33,055 nucleotides of DNA from an uncultured Clostridium sp. (lineage in GTDB: Bacteria > Bacillota > Clostridia > Clostridiales > Clostridiaceae): positions 1 to 33,055 of the forward strand of contig URKQ01000038.1 of the NCBI GenBank assembly GCA_900548455.1. The letters run 5' to 3'. Under the pieces are notes generated by a model. The model was not told where the DNA came from. It was given only the letters and a program-made list of their open reading frames with translations, and ran no database searches. Made by a program: the position numbers and the translations under genes. Numbering within the stretch: the stretch's first letter is position 1; each line of letters begins with the position of its first letter. Of the stretch, positions 9,204 to 16,881 are shown piece after piece.

Positions 9204-10340
9204 ATGGGAGATTTTGGGTTTGGATATACTATAATTTTATTAATATTTTTTATGATTTGGATAATATATAGAACTATTGTCATTAAGAAAAATAAATTAA
9301 ATATAATTAGAGAAATATTTGTTAATCTATTTTTTATTTATTTTTTAATGATGATATATTATACATTTTTTAAAAACGGTGAATTGTGTTTTTCCTTTTA
9401 TAGAATAAGATATGTTAATTTTATTCCAATAAAGAGAACTATAGAAATGTTTGCAAATGTAAATACAGGTTATACATGTCCATATTACAATGTATTAGGG
9501 AATATAATTTTATTTATACCCTTAGGTTTTTTTATACCCTTACTTTTTAAAAAATGTGATAAATTAAAAAGAGTAATATTATATGGATTTATTGGTTCAT
9601 TTACTATAGAATTTTTGCAGTATTTTACTTCTAATAATATTACTGATATAGATGATTTAATATTCAATACTATAGGAGCTATTTTAGGATTTTGGTGTTT
9701 TCGTTTAGTTAGGTGTGTTGTAGGAAAAACTAAATTGATTAATATTTTGGAAAAGATACAAGATACAAAGACAGATAAAATCATTAAATTAGCAGTAAAA
9801 CCGTTAGGAATTATGCTTGTAGTAATTATAATTTTTAGTGGAGTGAGTGGATACTTTAGCACATATTCTGCAAAAGCATTAGACGAAGAGCTATCAGTAA
9901 TGACTTTTCAAAATTCTAGTAAGGATTTATTAACCAAGGATTTTAAAGAGTATAAATTTGTTTTACAAAATGATGGTGGAAGAATAGAGCTATATTCTTT
10001 TAAAAAAGTTTTAATAAATAGATATGCTAAAAATTATGGATCTGAAATGAGTCTTGATGGCAAAGTTTGTGGATACAATATAGATATATTAATGGAAACT
10101 GGTAATAAAGGAATTTTTGTTGTTTATGGGAAAAATAATAGTTCATCAAAGATATCTATAGAATATAATGGTGAAGAACATGAAGAGGACATTTTACCTA
10201 ATGAGGAGTTTATAATAGTTTATCCACACGACATTAATTTCAATGAAGGAAATATTAAGGATATATATAATAGTGATAATTATGATATCAAATTTATAAA
10301 TGAAGATGGAAGTATAAATAAAGATATACCATCTATATAA
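9204..10340 (+). CDS. VanZ-family membrane protein with C-terminal extension
   Basis: A 378-residue protein. The first ~170 residues are a VanZ-type membrane domain: YVNFIPIKRT, then NVLGNIILFIPLGFF, then EFLQYFTSNNITDIDDLIFN and TIGAILGF. A further membrane helix lies at about 197-216. It is followed by ~160 residues of soluble, beta-rich sequence that I do not recognise and that should face outside the membrane. VanZ itself gives low-level teicoplanin resistance; most relatives have no known function. Its place directly after a SEDS gene under a PadR regulator suggests a cell-envelope role. The extension is longer than in plain VanZ proteins. Confidence 0.85.
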   Translation: MGDFGFGYTIILLIFFMIWIIYRTIVIKKNKLNIIREIFVNLFFIYFLMMIYYTFFKNGELCFSFYRIRYVNFIPIKRTIEMFANVNTGYTCPYYNVLGNIILFIPLGFFIPLLFKKCDKLKRVILYGFIGSFTIEFLQYFTSNNITDIDDLIFNTIGAILGFWCFRLVRCVVGKTKLINILEKIQDTKTDKIIKLAVKPLGIMLVVIIIFSGVSGYFSTYSAKALDEELSVMTFQNSSKDLLTKDFKEYKFVLQNDGGRIELYSFKKVLINRYAKNYGSEMSLDGKVCGYNIDILMETGNKGIFVVYGKNNSSSKISIEYNGEEHEEDILPNEEFIIVYPHDINFNEGNIKDIYNSDNYDIKFINEDGSINKDIPSI

Positions 10341-10356
10341 AGAATCTGAAATGAAT

Positions 10357-10398
10357 AAAGGGATAAATATGACAGAAGGTAGTCATATTTATCCCTTT
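10357..10398 (+). terminator. Terminator of the PadR/SEDS/VanZ operon
   Basis: A perfect 17-bp stem (10357-10373 with 10382-10398, 8-base loop) starts 16 bases after the VanZ stop codon and ends in TTT followed by ATAATT. The symmetrical A/T flanks could allow some activity in both directions. Confidence 0.8.
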
Positions 10399-10441
10399 AT
10401 AATTAGAATTAAAGTAATGTTTAGAAAGTGAGATTTAAAGT

Positions 10442-11335
10442 ATGGAATATATAAAAGCAAAGAAAATAGTATCCCAATATGCTAGTGATAATAGATGGTT
10501 TGATATTAATTACAATATGAATATATATAAAGGATGTTGTCATGGATGTATTTATTGTGACTCAAGAAGCGAATGTTACTGCATTGATAACTTTGATGAG
10601 GTGAGAGCGAAAGAAGGAGCAATTGAAATTATAGAAAATGACCTGAGAAGTAAGAAGAGAAAAGGTGTAATAGGAACGGGTGCTATGAGTGATCCTTATA
10701 ACCCTTATGAAAAAAAGTATGAGTATACCAGAAGTGCATTGAAACTAATTAATAAATATAATTTTGGGATAGCTATTGCAACTAAGAGTCCGCTAGTAAC
10801 TCGAGATATAGACATTTTAAAGAAAATCTCAAAACATTCTCCAGTATTAATTAAAGTAACAATTACAACCTTCGATGATGCATTGTGTAAAAAAATAGAG
10901 CCTAATGTGGCAACCTCAAGTGAAAGATTTAAAGCAATTAAAATGCTTTCGAAGGCGGGTATTTATACAGGGATACTGTTAATGCCAATCCTTCCATTTG
11001 TAAATGATAATGAAGATAACATAAGGAATATTGTTAGAGGGGCCTATGAAGCAGGAGCTAAATTTATATATGCATATGGAATGGGTATGAGTCTTAGGAC
11101 TAATCAGAGAATTTATTATTATGAAAAGTTAAATGAAAAATTTAATGATAGGTCATTAGTTAAAAGGTATATTGAAAGTTATGGAAATAATTATGATTGT
11201 AGATCTTTAAATAGTGATAAGCTATGGAAGGTGTTTGTATCGGAGTGTGATAAATATAATATTATTTATAGGATGGAGGATATAATAAAAGACTATAGAA
11301 AAAATTACTTGGAAGAGCAGATTACATTTTTATAA
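10442..11335 (+). CDS. SPL-family radical SAM protein
   Basis: A 297-residue radical SAM enzyme. The cluster motif CxxxCxxC is C32, C36 and C39 in the stretch YKGCCHGCIYCD. GTGAMSDPYNPYEKK at about 79-93 is the other hallmark of the SPL-like group. Spore photoproduct lyase repairs the thymine dimer of UV-damaged spores, but this shorter subgroup is widespread in Clostridia and Bacteroidetes and mostly uncharacterised; it lacks clear evidence of the extra SPL catalytic Cys. No operon partner is seen: a terminator lies upstream and a new promoter downstream. The Shine-Dalgarno site is weak (AAAGTGAG). The family is sure, the reaction is not. Confidence 0.88.
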   Translation: MEYIKAKKIVSQYASDNRWFDINYNMNIYKGCCHGCIYCDSRSECYCIDNFDEVRAKEGAIEIIENDLRSKKRKGVIGTGAMSDPYNPYEKKYEYTRSALKLINKYNFGIAIATKSPLVTRDIDILKKISKHSPVLIKVTITTFDDALCKKIEPNVATSSERFKAIKMLSKAGIYTGILLMPILPFVNDNEDNIRNIVRGAYEAGAKFIYAYGMGMSLRTNQRIYYYEKLNEKFNDRSLVKRYIESYGNNYDCRSLNSDKLWKVFVSECDKYNIIYRMEDIIKDYRKNYLEEQITFL

Positions 11336-11338
11336 TTG

Positions 11339-11366
11339 TTGATAATTATATGGAAGATGATATAAT
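11339..11366 (+). promoter_or_regulatory. Promoter upstream of the cobalamin riboswitch
   Basis: TTGATA (11339-11344) and TATAAT (11361-11366) are 16 bases apart and about 55 bases before the riboswitch core. Confidence 0.65.
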
Positions 11367-11414
11367 ATAGATGATAATTGAATATATTATATTTTTTGGT
11401 TTTAAATTTAAAAT

Positions 11415-11560
11415 TTAGATTAAAAGGGAAGTTGGTGAAAGTCCAACACGAACCCGTCACTGTAACATGGAGTATATTCTAGATGTACCACTGTTAAGTT
11501 ATTTAATGGGAAGGTTAGAATATATGTTGATATGAAGTCAGGAGACCTGCCAAGAAATAT
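11415..11560 (+). promoter_or_regulatory. Cobalamin riboswitch
   Basis: The leader contains the conserved elements of the B12-sensing aptamer in order: AAAAGGGAA and GGTGAAAGTCC (about 11422-11443), CCCGTCACTGT (about 11453-11463), GGGAAGG (11508-11514), and the B12 box AGTCAGGAGACCTGCC (about 11536-11551). Downstream, CCCACGGGAAATTGGGAGG contains CCCA and TGGG segments that could expose or hide the GGGAGG Shine-Dalgarno site at 11585-11590, pointing to translational control of whatever starts at 11599. A terminator at 11657 then separates it from the YitT genes. No intact B12-related gene follows, so the riboswitch looks orphaned or controls something short. Confidence 0.9.
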
Positions 11561-11598
11561 GGACCAAAATGCCCACGGGAAATTGGGAGGTGTCTAGT

Positions 11599-11646
11599 GT
11601 GAAGAAACTATTTAGTTTATTATATGAGACTAATTATTCTCCTTAA
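11599..11646 (+). CDS. 15-codon ORF after the riboswitch (leader peptide or gene remnant)
   Basis: A GTG codon 8 bases after a strong GGGAGG opens a 15-residue frame beginning (V/M)KKLFSLLYE and ending with TAA at 11644-11646. It lies exactly where the regulated gene of a cobalamin riboswitch is expected, and an intrinsic terminator begins 10 bases after its stop. It may be a leader peptide or the residual 5' end of a deleted B12-related gene. Translation is not proven. Confidence 0.4.
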   Translation: MKKLFSLLYETNYSP

Positions 11647-11656
11647 TGCTAATTAT

Positions 11657-11686
11657 AAGACATCCTTTAGGATGTCTTTATTTTTT
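11657..11686 (+). terminator. Intrinsic terminator between riboswitch leader and YitT genes
   Basis: A perfect 9-bp stem AAGACATCC/GGATGTCTT (11657-11665 with 11670-11678, TTTA loop) is followed by TATTTTTT. Confidence 0.88.
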
Positions 11687-11717
11687 AGAAAATAAATAAG
11701 ATTATAAGGAGATAATT

Positions 11718-12608
11718 ATGATTAATCAGAGTGTGTCTAAGTATATGGCTTTAGACAATATGGGCGGTAAGGAAAAAATAAAGCAAGTTATGATGATTCT
11801 TCTAGGAAGTATGATTTATTCCATAGGAGTAAATCTATTTATTGTTCCAAATAAACTTTTAAGTGGAGGGGTAGCTGGTATTTCACTATTGATTCAGTAC
11901 ATTACAGGTATTCAATCTGGATATACTACTTTGCTGATAAATATACCTATTTTCTGCTTTGGTATAAGAGTTATTGATAAAGAGTTTGGAATATTAAGTT
12001 TTATTGGCATGTTATCTATGTCAGTTTTTTTAATATTAACAAAGGACATTTCCAGGTTTTTAACAGTGGATGATTTGTTGATATCATGCATATGTGGTGG
12101 GGTCTTATGTGGCTTAGGTATGGCCATAATATTTCTTAACAGGGCTTCAGAAGGTGGAACAGATATAATTGCTATAATTTTAAAGAAAAGATATGGGATT
12201 AAATTAGCAGCTATGTGCTTTATATTAAATGGGATAATAGTTTTTACAGGACTATTAATTAGTAATTTAACTATAACTATGTATACTCTCATTTCACTTT
12301 TTATCAGGTCATATATAGTAGATAGAGCAATTTCGTATGTGAATGAAAGAAGACTAATTATAGTTGTTAGTGATAGTTATAATGAAATCAAGAGCGATTT
12401 TCTTACAGTTTTAGGTAGGGGAGTTACATTTCTTCATGGGGAAGGTGCATTTACTGGAGATGAGAAGAAAGTTATATATTCCATTATGAGTCAGAAGCAG
12501 GTTGAGAAGGCTAAAAAGCTTATATTAGATGTGGATCCTAAAGCTGTGGTATCAATTATGAATGTCAATGAAGCACATGGAAAAGGTTTTAAGCAGTTAT
12601 CATTTTAA
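11718..12608 (+). CDS. YitT-family membrane protein, copy 1
   Basis: A 296-residue protein with a membrane domain of about five or six helices (roughly residues 22-200). The motifs PNKLLSGGVAGISLL and GMAIIFLNRASEGGTDI are typical of the YitT family. A soluble C-terminal domain of the DUF2179 kind follows (about 205-290, with GRGVTFLHGEGAFTG), which resembles small ligand-binding alpha/beta domains. Function is unknown for the family. The second copy starts about 240 bases downstream. AAGGAG lies 6 bases before the ATG. Transcription could come by read-through from the riboswitch leader past the 11657 terminator; no separate promoter was clear in the 30 bases between. Confidence 0.88.
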   Translation: MINQSVSKYMALDNMGGKEKIKQVMMILLGSMIYSIGVNLFIVPNKLLSGGVAGISLLIQYITGIQSGYTTLLINIPIFCFGIRVIDKEFGILSFIGMLSMSVFLILTKDISRFLTVDDLLISCICGGVLCGLGMAIIFLNRASEGGTDIIAIILKKRYGIKLAAMCFILNGIIVFTGLLISNLTITMYTLISLFIRSYIVDRAISYVNERRLIIVVSDSYNEIKSDFLTVLGRGVTFLHGEGAFTGDEKKVIYSIMSQKQVEKAKKLILDVDPKAVVSIMNVNEAHGKGFKQLSF

Positions 12609-12697
12609 GAATTTTTATGTAGTAAAATAAAGTAATAGAATATACAATTCATACTAAATGGTAAATGCATACAGAGTCCTAATAATATAGTAGTATC

Positions 12698-12730
12698 AAG
12701 TGTAACTATTAATTTAGTTGCACTTTTTTC
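12698..12730 (+). terminator. Terminator after YitT copy 1
   Basis: An 11-bp stem with one mismatch (AAGTGTAACTA with TAGTTGCACTT) is followed by TTTTC. A nearly identical hairpin follows copy 2, so the terminator seems to have been duplicated along with the gene. Confidence 0.8.
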
Positions 12731-12765
12731 ATGTTTAGGAAAGCGTGACTTTATTTTGGATTATA

Positions 12766-12793
12766 TTGAAAATTATGACTATGATGATATAAT
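12766..12793 (+). promoter_or_regulatory. Promoter of YitT copy 2
   Basis: TTGAAA (12766-12771) and TATAAT (12788-12793) are 16 bases apart. The sequence before the -10 (GATGATATAAT) is the same as at the promoter near 11356. Confidence 0.6.
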
Positions 12794-12850
12794 GAAGATG
12801 AATTTGTTTTAACCAACTTATTACTAGAAGGTATTTAGAAGGAGACGAAT

Positions 12851-13741
12851 ATGTTAAGTGGAGAGATTTCAAAAGATACATTAAGGGATAAAATTATAAA
12901 TAAAGAGAGAATAACACAAATATTAATGATACTTGTTGGTAATTTAATTTATTCCATTGGAGTAAATTTATTCATTGCACCAAATAAGCTTTTAAGTGGA
13001 GGAGTAGCGGGAATATCTTTGTTAATTCAATATATAACTAACATACCTTCAGGATACAGTGCTTTACTTATAAATATACCTATATTCTGTTTTGGTTTTA
13101 AAATGGTAGATAGGGAATTTGGAATACTAAGTTTAGTTGGAATGTTATCGTTATCATTCTTTTTAGTTGTCACAGAAAATATATCTAAAATAATACTTAT
13201 TGATGATATGATGATAGCTTGCATATGTGGGGGAGTGCTATGTGGTTTAGGAATGGCAATTATTTTCTTAAATAGAGCATCTGAAGGCGGCATAGATATT
13301 ATAGCTATTATAGTAAAAAAGAAATATGGAATTAAGTTAGGTTCCATGTGCTTTATCCTAAATGCAGTTATAGTATTATTTGGTTTGTATATAAGTAATT
13401 TAACTATAACAATATATACGTTAATTTCATTATTTATTAAATCTTACGTGGTAGATAAGGTTATAGCTTCTTTAAACGAAAAAAATTTGATTATAATTAT
13501 AAGTGATAAACATGAAGAGATAAAAACTTCATTTATTAATGTACTAGGTAGAGGGGTAACTTTTCTTCATGGAGAGGGTGCCTATACTGGAGTTGAGAAG
13601 AAAGTAATATATTCAATTATAAATCCTAATCAAGTACAGAAAGCTAAAGAACTGCTTTTGGATATAGATAGTGAAGCAGTAGTATCAATTTTAAATGTTT
13701 CTGAAGCACACGGAAAGGGTTTTAAACAGTTATCGTTTTAA
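12851..13741 (+). CDS. YitT-family membrane protein, copy 2
   Basis: Also 296 residues and, by eye, about 70 percent identical to copy 1, with identical stretches such as GGVLCGLGMAIIFLNRASEGG and the C-terminal EAHGKGFKQLSF. The N-terminal ~20 residues differ most. The same membrane domain and C-terminal ligand-domain signature (GRGVTFLHGEGAYTG) are present. Its own promoter and terminator make it a separate transcription unit, so the two copies can be regulated differently. Strong AGAAGGAGA upstream of the ATG. The substrate is unknown. Confidence 0.88.
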   Translation: MLSGEISKDTLRDKIINKERITQILMILVGNLIYSIGVNLFIAPNKLLSGGVAGISLLIQYITNIPSGYSALLINIPIFCFGFKMVDREFGILSLVGMLSLSFFLVVTENISKIILIDDMMIACICGGVLCGLGMAIIFLNRASEGGIDIIAIIVKKKYGIKLGSMCFILNAVIVLFGLYISNLTITIYTLISLFIKSYVVDKVIASLNEKNLIIIISDKHEEIKTSFINVLGRGVTFLHGEGAYTGVEKKVIYSIINPNQVQKAKELLLDIDSEAVVSILNVSEAHGKGFKQLSF

Positions 13742-13755
13742 TAATATAACAGATA

Positions 13756-13789
13756 AAGGTGTAACTATTAATTTAGATGCACTTTTTTT
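13756..13789 (+). terminator. Terminator after YitT copy 2
   Basis: AAAGGTGTAACTA pairs with TAGATGCACTTT through G-U pairs and one mismatch and is followed by a T-run. It closely resembles the hairpin at 12698, including the same ATTAATTTAG loop region. Confidence 0.8.
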
Positions 13790-13885
13790 GTCTTAAGAAA
13801 CCTAATTTTATGTTAATATAAGGCTATAGGTACTGTAATAAAAAACAGTGATATGATATACAATTTGATGTATGGAGAAAAGAGT

Positions 13886-15859
13886 ATGGAGAAAAAATTA
13901 ATGAAGAAAACCATAGGTATATTTGCTCATGTTGATGCAGGAAAAACTACATTTTCAGAACAAATACTTTATAGTACAAAAAGTATAAGAAGTATGGGAA
14001 GAGTTGATTATAAAGACGCATATTTAGATAGTCATCCAATAGAAAGAGAAAGAGGTATAACTATATTTTCAGATATTGGACATTTTAAATATAATAATTC
14101 AGAATATTATCTTATAGATACTCCTGGACATATAGATTTTTCACCTGAAATGGAAAGAAGTATCGAAATTTTAGATTATGCAATTATGGTAATTAGTGGG
14201 GTTGAAGGAATTCAAGGACATACAGAGACTATATGGAAGTTGCTTGAAAAACATTCGGTGCCAGTATTTATTTTTATAAATAAGATGGATAGAGCTGGTG
14301 CTAATTTAAATGCGACTATAGATGAAATAAGTAATAATTTTTCTAAGGACGTATGTCTTATAAATAGTTGTGAATTAGAGTTGCTAAGTGATGAAAATAT
14401 GGAATTTTTTGCAGAGAGAGATGAAGTTCTTTTAGAGCTTTACTTAGGTGGAATATATGATAAGGATATGTGGATAAAACGGTTATCAGAATTAATAAAA
14501 AATAGAAAGACTTATATTGCACTAAGTGGCTCTGCACTTCAAGGAGAAGGAATTAATGAATTTATTCAAATCTTTGATAAATTAACTATTACTAAGTATG
14601 ATAATATTATTAACACTAAAGTTAAAGCAAGAGTATTTAAAATTAAATATGATAATAAAGGAAACAGAATTACTTATATAAAGATATTAGAAGGACTATT
14701 AAATGTTAGAGATGAGATAGAATATACTTATAATGGAATTCAAGTAAAAGAAAAGATAAATGAGATTAGGAAGTACAATGGAGTAAAATATGAGACAATA
14801 AGCCAGTCAATGTGTGGAGACATTGTTGGATTGATTGGAATAAGTAGTTTAGTAGCTGGATATGGAATAGGAGTAGGTAATAATACTAACTATGATATGA
14901 TTCCTACTTTAAGAGCAAAGGTTATTTTTGATAAGTCGTATAATGTAGCAGATGTTCTTAGGTGTTTTAAAATTTTAGAAGCAGAAGATAATAGTTTAAA
15001 TGTGAATTGGAATGAAAAACTTCAAGAAATAGATATTAGTATAATGGGAACAATTCAGCTAGAAGTGTTAAAAGAAATTCTTAAAGATAGATTTGAAGTT
15101 TTAGTTGAATTTGGTACACCAGAAATACTTTATAAAGAAACAATAGATGGAAGTACTCATGGATATGGTCATTTTGAGCCTTTAAAGCATTATGCAGAAG
15201 TACACTTGCTTTTAGAAAGTAATCCTAGGGGAATGGGCATTACATTTGAAAATAAGTGTCATCCTGATTTCATTACAACAGGTCATCAAAATCTAATAAA
15301 AACTCACATTTTTGAAAAAGAACATAGAGGCTTACTTACAGGTTCGGGAGTAACAGATATAAAAGTTACATTACTTGATGGGAGAGCACATATAAAACAT
15401 ACAGAAGGTGGAGATTTTAGAGAAGCCACTAAAAGAGCTATTAGACAAGGATTAGAAACTGCAAAAAATATTCTATTAGAACCCTATTATAAATTTAAAG
15501 TAGATGTAAATATGAATTTACTTGGAAGAATACTGAGTGATGTACAGAAAATGAATGGAGAGTTTCAAGAACCTATAGGTTATGGAGATAGGGTTATAGT
15601 AGAAGGGCGAGGACCAGTATCTACCTTTATGAATTATCCGTTAGAGTTTCAAGCTTTTACAAGAGGAAAGGGATCCTTAAGTTTAATGTTTGATGGATAT
15701 GATGTATGTCATAATACTGATGAGGTCATTAAATTTAAGGGGTATAATAAAATGGCGGATATGGAATATACCTCATCATCAGTGTTTTGTGCTAAAGGAA
15801 CTTCGTATATAGTTCCTTGGAATGAAGTAAAGGAACATATGCACTGCTTAAAAAAATAA
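13886..15859 (+). CDS. TetM-like ribosomal-protection-type GTPase
   Basis: A 657-residue EF-G-like translational GTPase of the Tet(M)/Tet(O)/TetB(P) lineage. The G-domain has AHVDAGKTT at 14-22, RERGIT at about 54-59, DTPGH at 78-82 and NKMD at 132-135. Domains II to V follow, ending with the hydrophilic tail KEHMHCLKK. Ribosomal protection proteins release tetracycline by inserting domain IV loops into the 30S decoding site. Here that region reads GRGPVSTFMNYP and does not look like the Tet(M) loop, so resistance cannot be assumed. It could instead be a chromosomal ribosome-rescue or ribosome-associated factor. I chose the ATG at 13886 because GGAG lies 8 bases before it; an upstream in-frame ATG lacks a site, and the ATG at 13901 is also possible. 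It leads an apparent three-gene operon. Confidence 0.82.
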   Translation: MEKKLMKKTIGIFAHVDAGKTTFSEQILYSTKSIRSMGRVDYKDAYLDSHPIERERGITIFSDIGHFKYNNSEYYLIDTPGHIDFSPEMERSIEILDYAIMVISGVEGIQGHTETIWKLLEKHSVPVFIFINKMDRAGANLNATIDEISNNFSKDVCLINSCELELLSDENMEFFAERDEVLLELYLGGIYDKDMWIKRLSELIKNRKTYIALSGSALQGEGINEFIQIFDKLTITKYDNIINTKVKARVFKIKYDNKGNRITYIKILEGLLNVRDEIEYTYNGIQVKEKINEIRKYNGVKYETISQSMCGDIVGLIGISSLVAGYGIGVGNNTNYDMIPTLRAKVIFDKSYNVADVLRCFKILEAEDNSLNVNWNEKLQEIDISIMGTIQLEVLKEILKDRFEVLVEFGTPEILYKETIDGSTHGYGHFEPLKHYAEVHLLLESNPRGMGITFENKCHPDFITTGHQNLIKTHIFEKEHRGLLTGSGVTDIKVTLLDGRAHIKHTEGGDFREATKRAIRQGLETAKNILLEPYYKFKVDVNMNLLGRILSDVQKMNGEFQEPIGYGDRVIVEGRGPVSTFMNYPLEFQAFTRGKGSLSLMFDGYDVCHNTDEVIKFKGYNKMADMEYTSSSVFCAKGTSYIVPWNEVKEHMHCLKK

Positions 15860-15885
15860 AGAATGGTGTAAATAAGGGGGAAAAT

Positions 15886-16863
15886 ATGGTGCAATCAGAA
15901 TTAAATATATTAATAGTAATGCCTATGGGAGATGAACATAAGTTAGAAATAATGAAAGCTGCTCCTGGGGGGAATTTTATATTTGCAAAAGAATCTGAGG
16001 TTAGTGATGCTACTTTAGGGGATATGGATATTATTATAGGAAACTTACCTGTGGAAAGACTTAAAGTTGCAAAAAACTTAAAATGGTTACAACTTAATAG
16101 TGCAGGAGCAGATGCATACGTTAAGGAGGGGAAGCTTCCTAATAATGCAATTTTAACTAATGCAACTGGGGCCTATGGATTAGCAATTTCAGAGCACATG
16201 ATAGGAATGTTATTAGAGCTCATTAAAAAATTAAATTTATATAGAGATAATCAAAGAGAAGGAGTATGGAAAGATGAAGGGGAAGTAAAATCAATTTATG
16301 GGTCGACTGTTTTGATTGTTGGCCTTGGTGATATTGGTGGAGAGTTTGCAAGAAAAATTAAAGCCTTAGGTGGATATACTATTGGTATAAGAAGAAGTAA
16401 TGACATAAAACCAGAGTATTTAGATGAACTATATTTAATGGATAAATTGGAGAAAGTATTATCTAGAGCGGATGTTGTAGCATTAAGCTTGCCAAGTACA
16501 AAGGATACCTTTAAGTTGTTTTCTAAAGAAAATCTTTGTAAAATGAAAAAGGGATCAATACTTTTAAATGTAGGAAGAGGTAACGTTATTGATACTGAAG
16601 CTCTATGTGATGTGATTGAAGATGGACATATTTCAGGTGTAGCATTAGATGTTACAGATCCAGAACCATTACCTAGAAACCATAAACTTTGGAAATACAA
16701 GAATGTAATAATAACTCCTCATATATCAGGGGATTATCACCTTAAAGAAACCCATAATAGAATAGTTCATATTGCAGCTGAAAATTTAAAGTCTTTTGTG
16801 GCAGGTGAGGAATTAGAAAATGTGGTGGATTTTAAAACTGGATATAGAACTTTAAAAAAGTAA
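15886..16863 (+). CDS. D-isomer-specific 2-hydroxyacid dehydrogenase
   Basis: A 325-residue NAD(P)-dependent dehydrogenase that would interconvert a 2-oxoacid and its D-2-hydroxyacid. The nucleotide-binding glycine motif is GLGDIG at 146-151. The catalytic triad is visible as R231 (in NVGRGN), E260 (in DPEPLP) and H279 (in TPHISG). The end of the second Rossmann strand reads GIRRS (167-171) instead of carrying an acidic residue, which in this family usually favours NADPH over NADH (inference). It follows the TetM-like gene by 26 bases and precedes the AlaX gene by 18, so co-transcription is likely. The substrate is not identifiable. Confidence 0.9.
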   Translation: MVQSELNILIVMPMGDEHKLEIMKAAPGGNFIFAKESEVSDATLGDMDIIIGNLPVERLKVAKNLKWLQLNSAGADAYVKEGKLPNNAILTNATGAYGLAISEHMIGMLLELIKKLNLYRDNQREGVWKDEGEVKSIYGSTVLIVGLGDIGGEFARKIKALGGYTIGIRRSNDIKPEYLDELYLMDKLEKVLSRADVVALSLPSTKDTFKLFSKENLCKMKKGSILLNVGRGNVIDTEALCDVIEDGHISGVALDVTDPEPLPRNHKLWKYKNVIITPHISGDYHLKETHNRIVHIAAENLKSFVAGEELENVVDFKTGYRTLKK

Positions 16864-16881
16864 ATATTTAAGGAGAATGTA

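Noticed and set aside
11415..12608. Calling YitT a cobalamin transporter on the basis of the upstream riboswitch
   Set aside because: A strong terminator and a separate short ORF lie between them, and YitT is not a known B12 transporter family.
13886..15859. Calling the TetM-like gene a tetracycline resistance gene
   Set aside because: The domain IV tip differs from Tet(M), there is no mobile context, and chromosomal relatives of unknown role exist.
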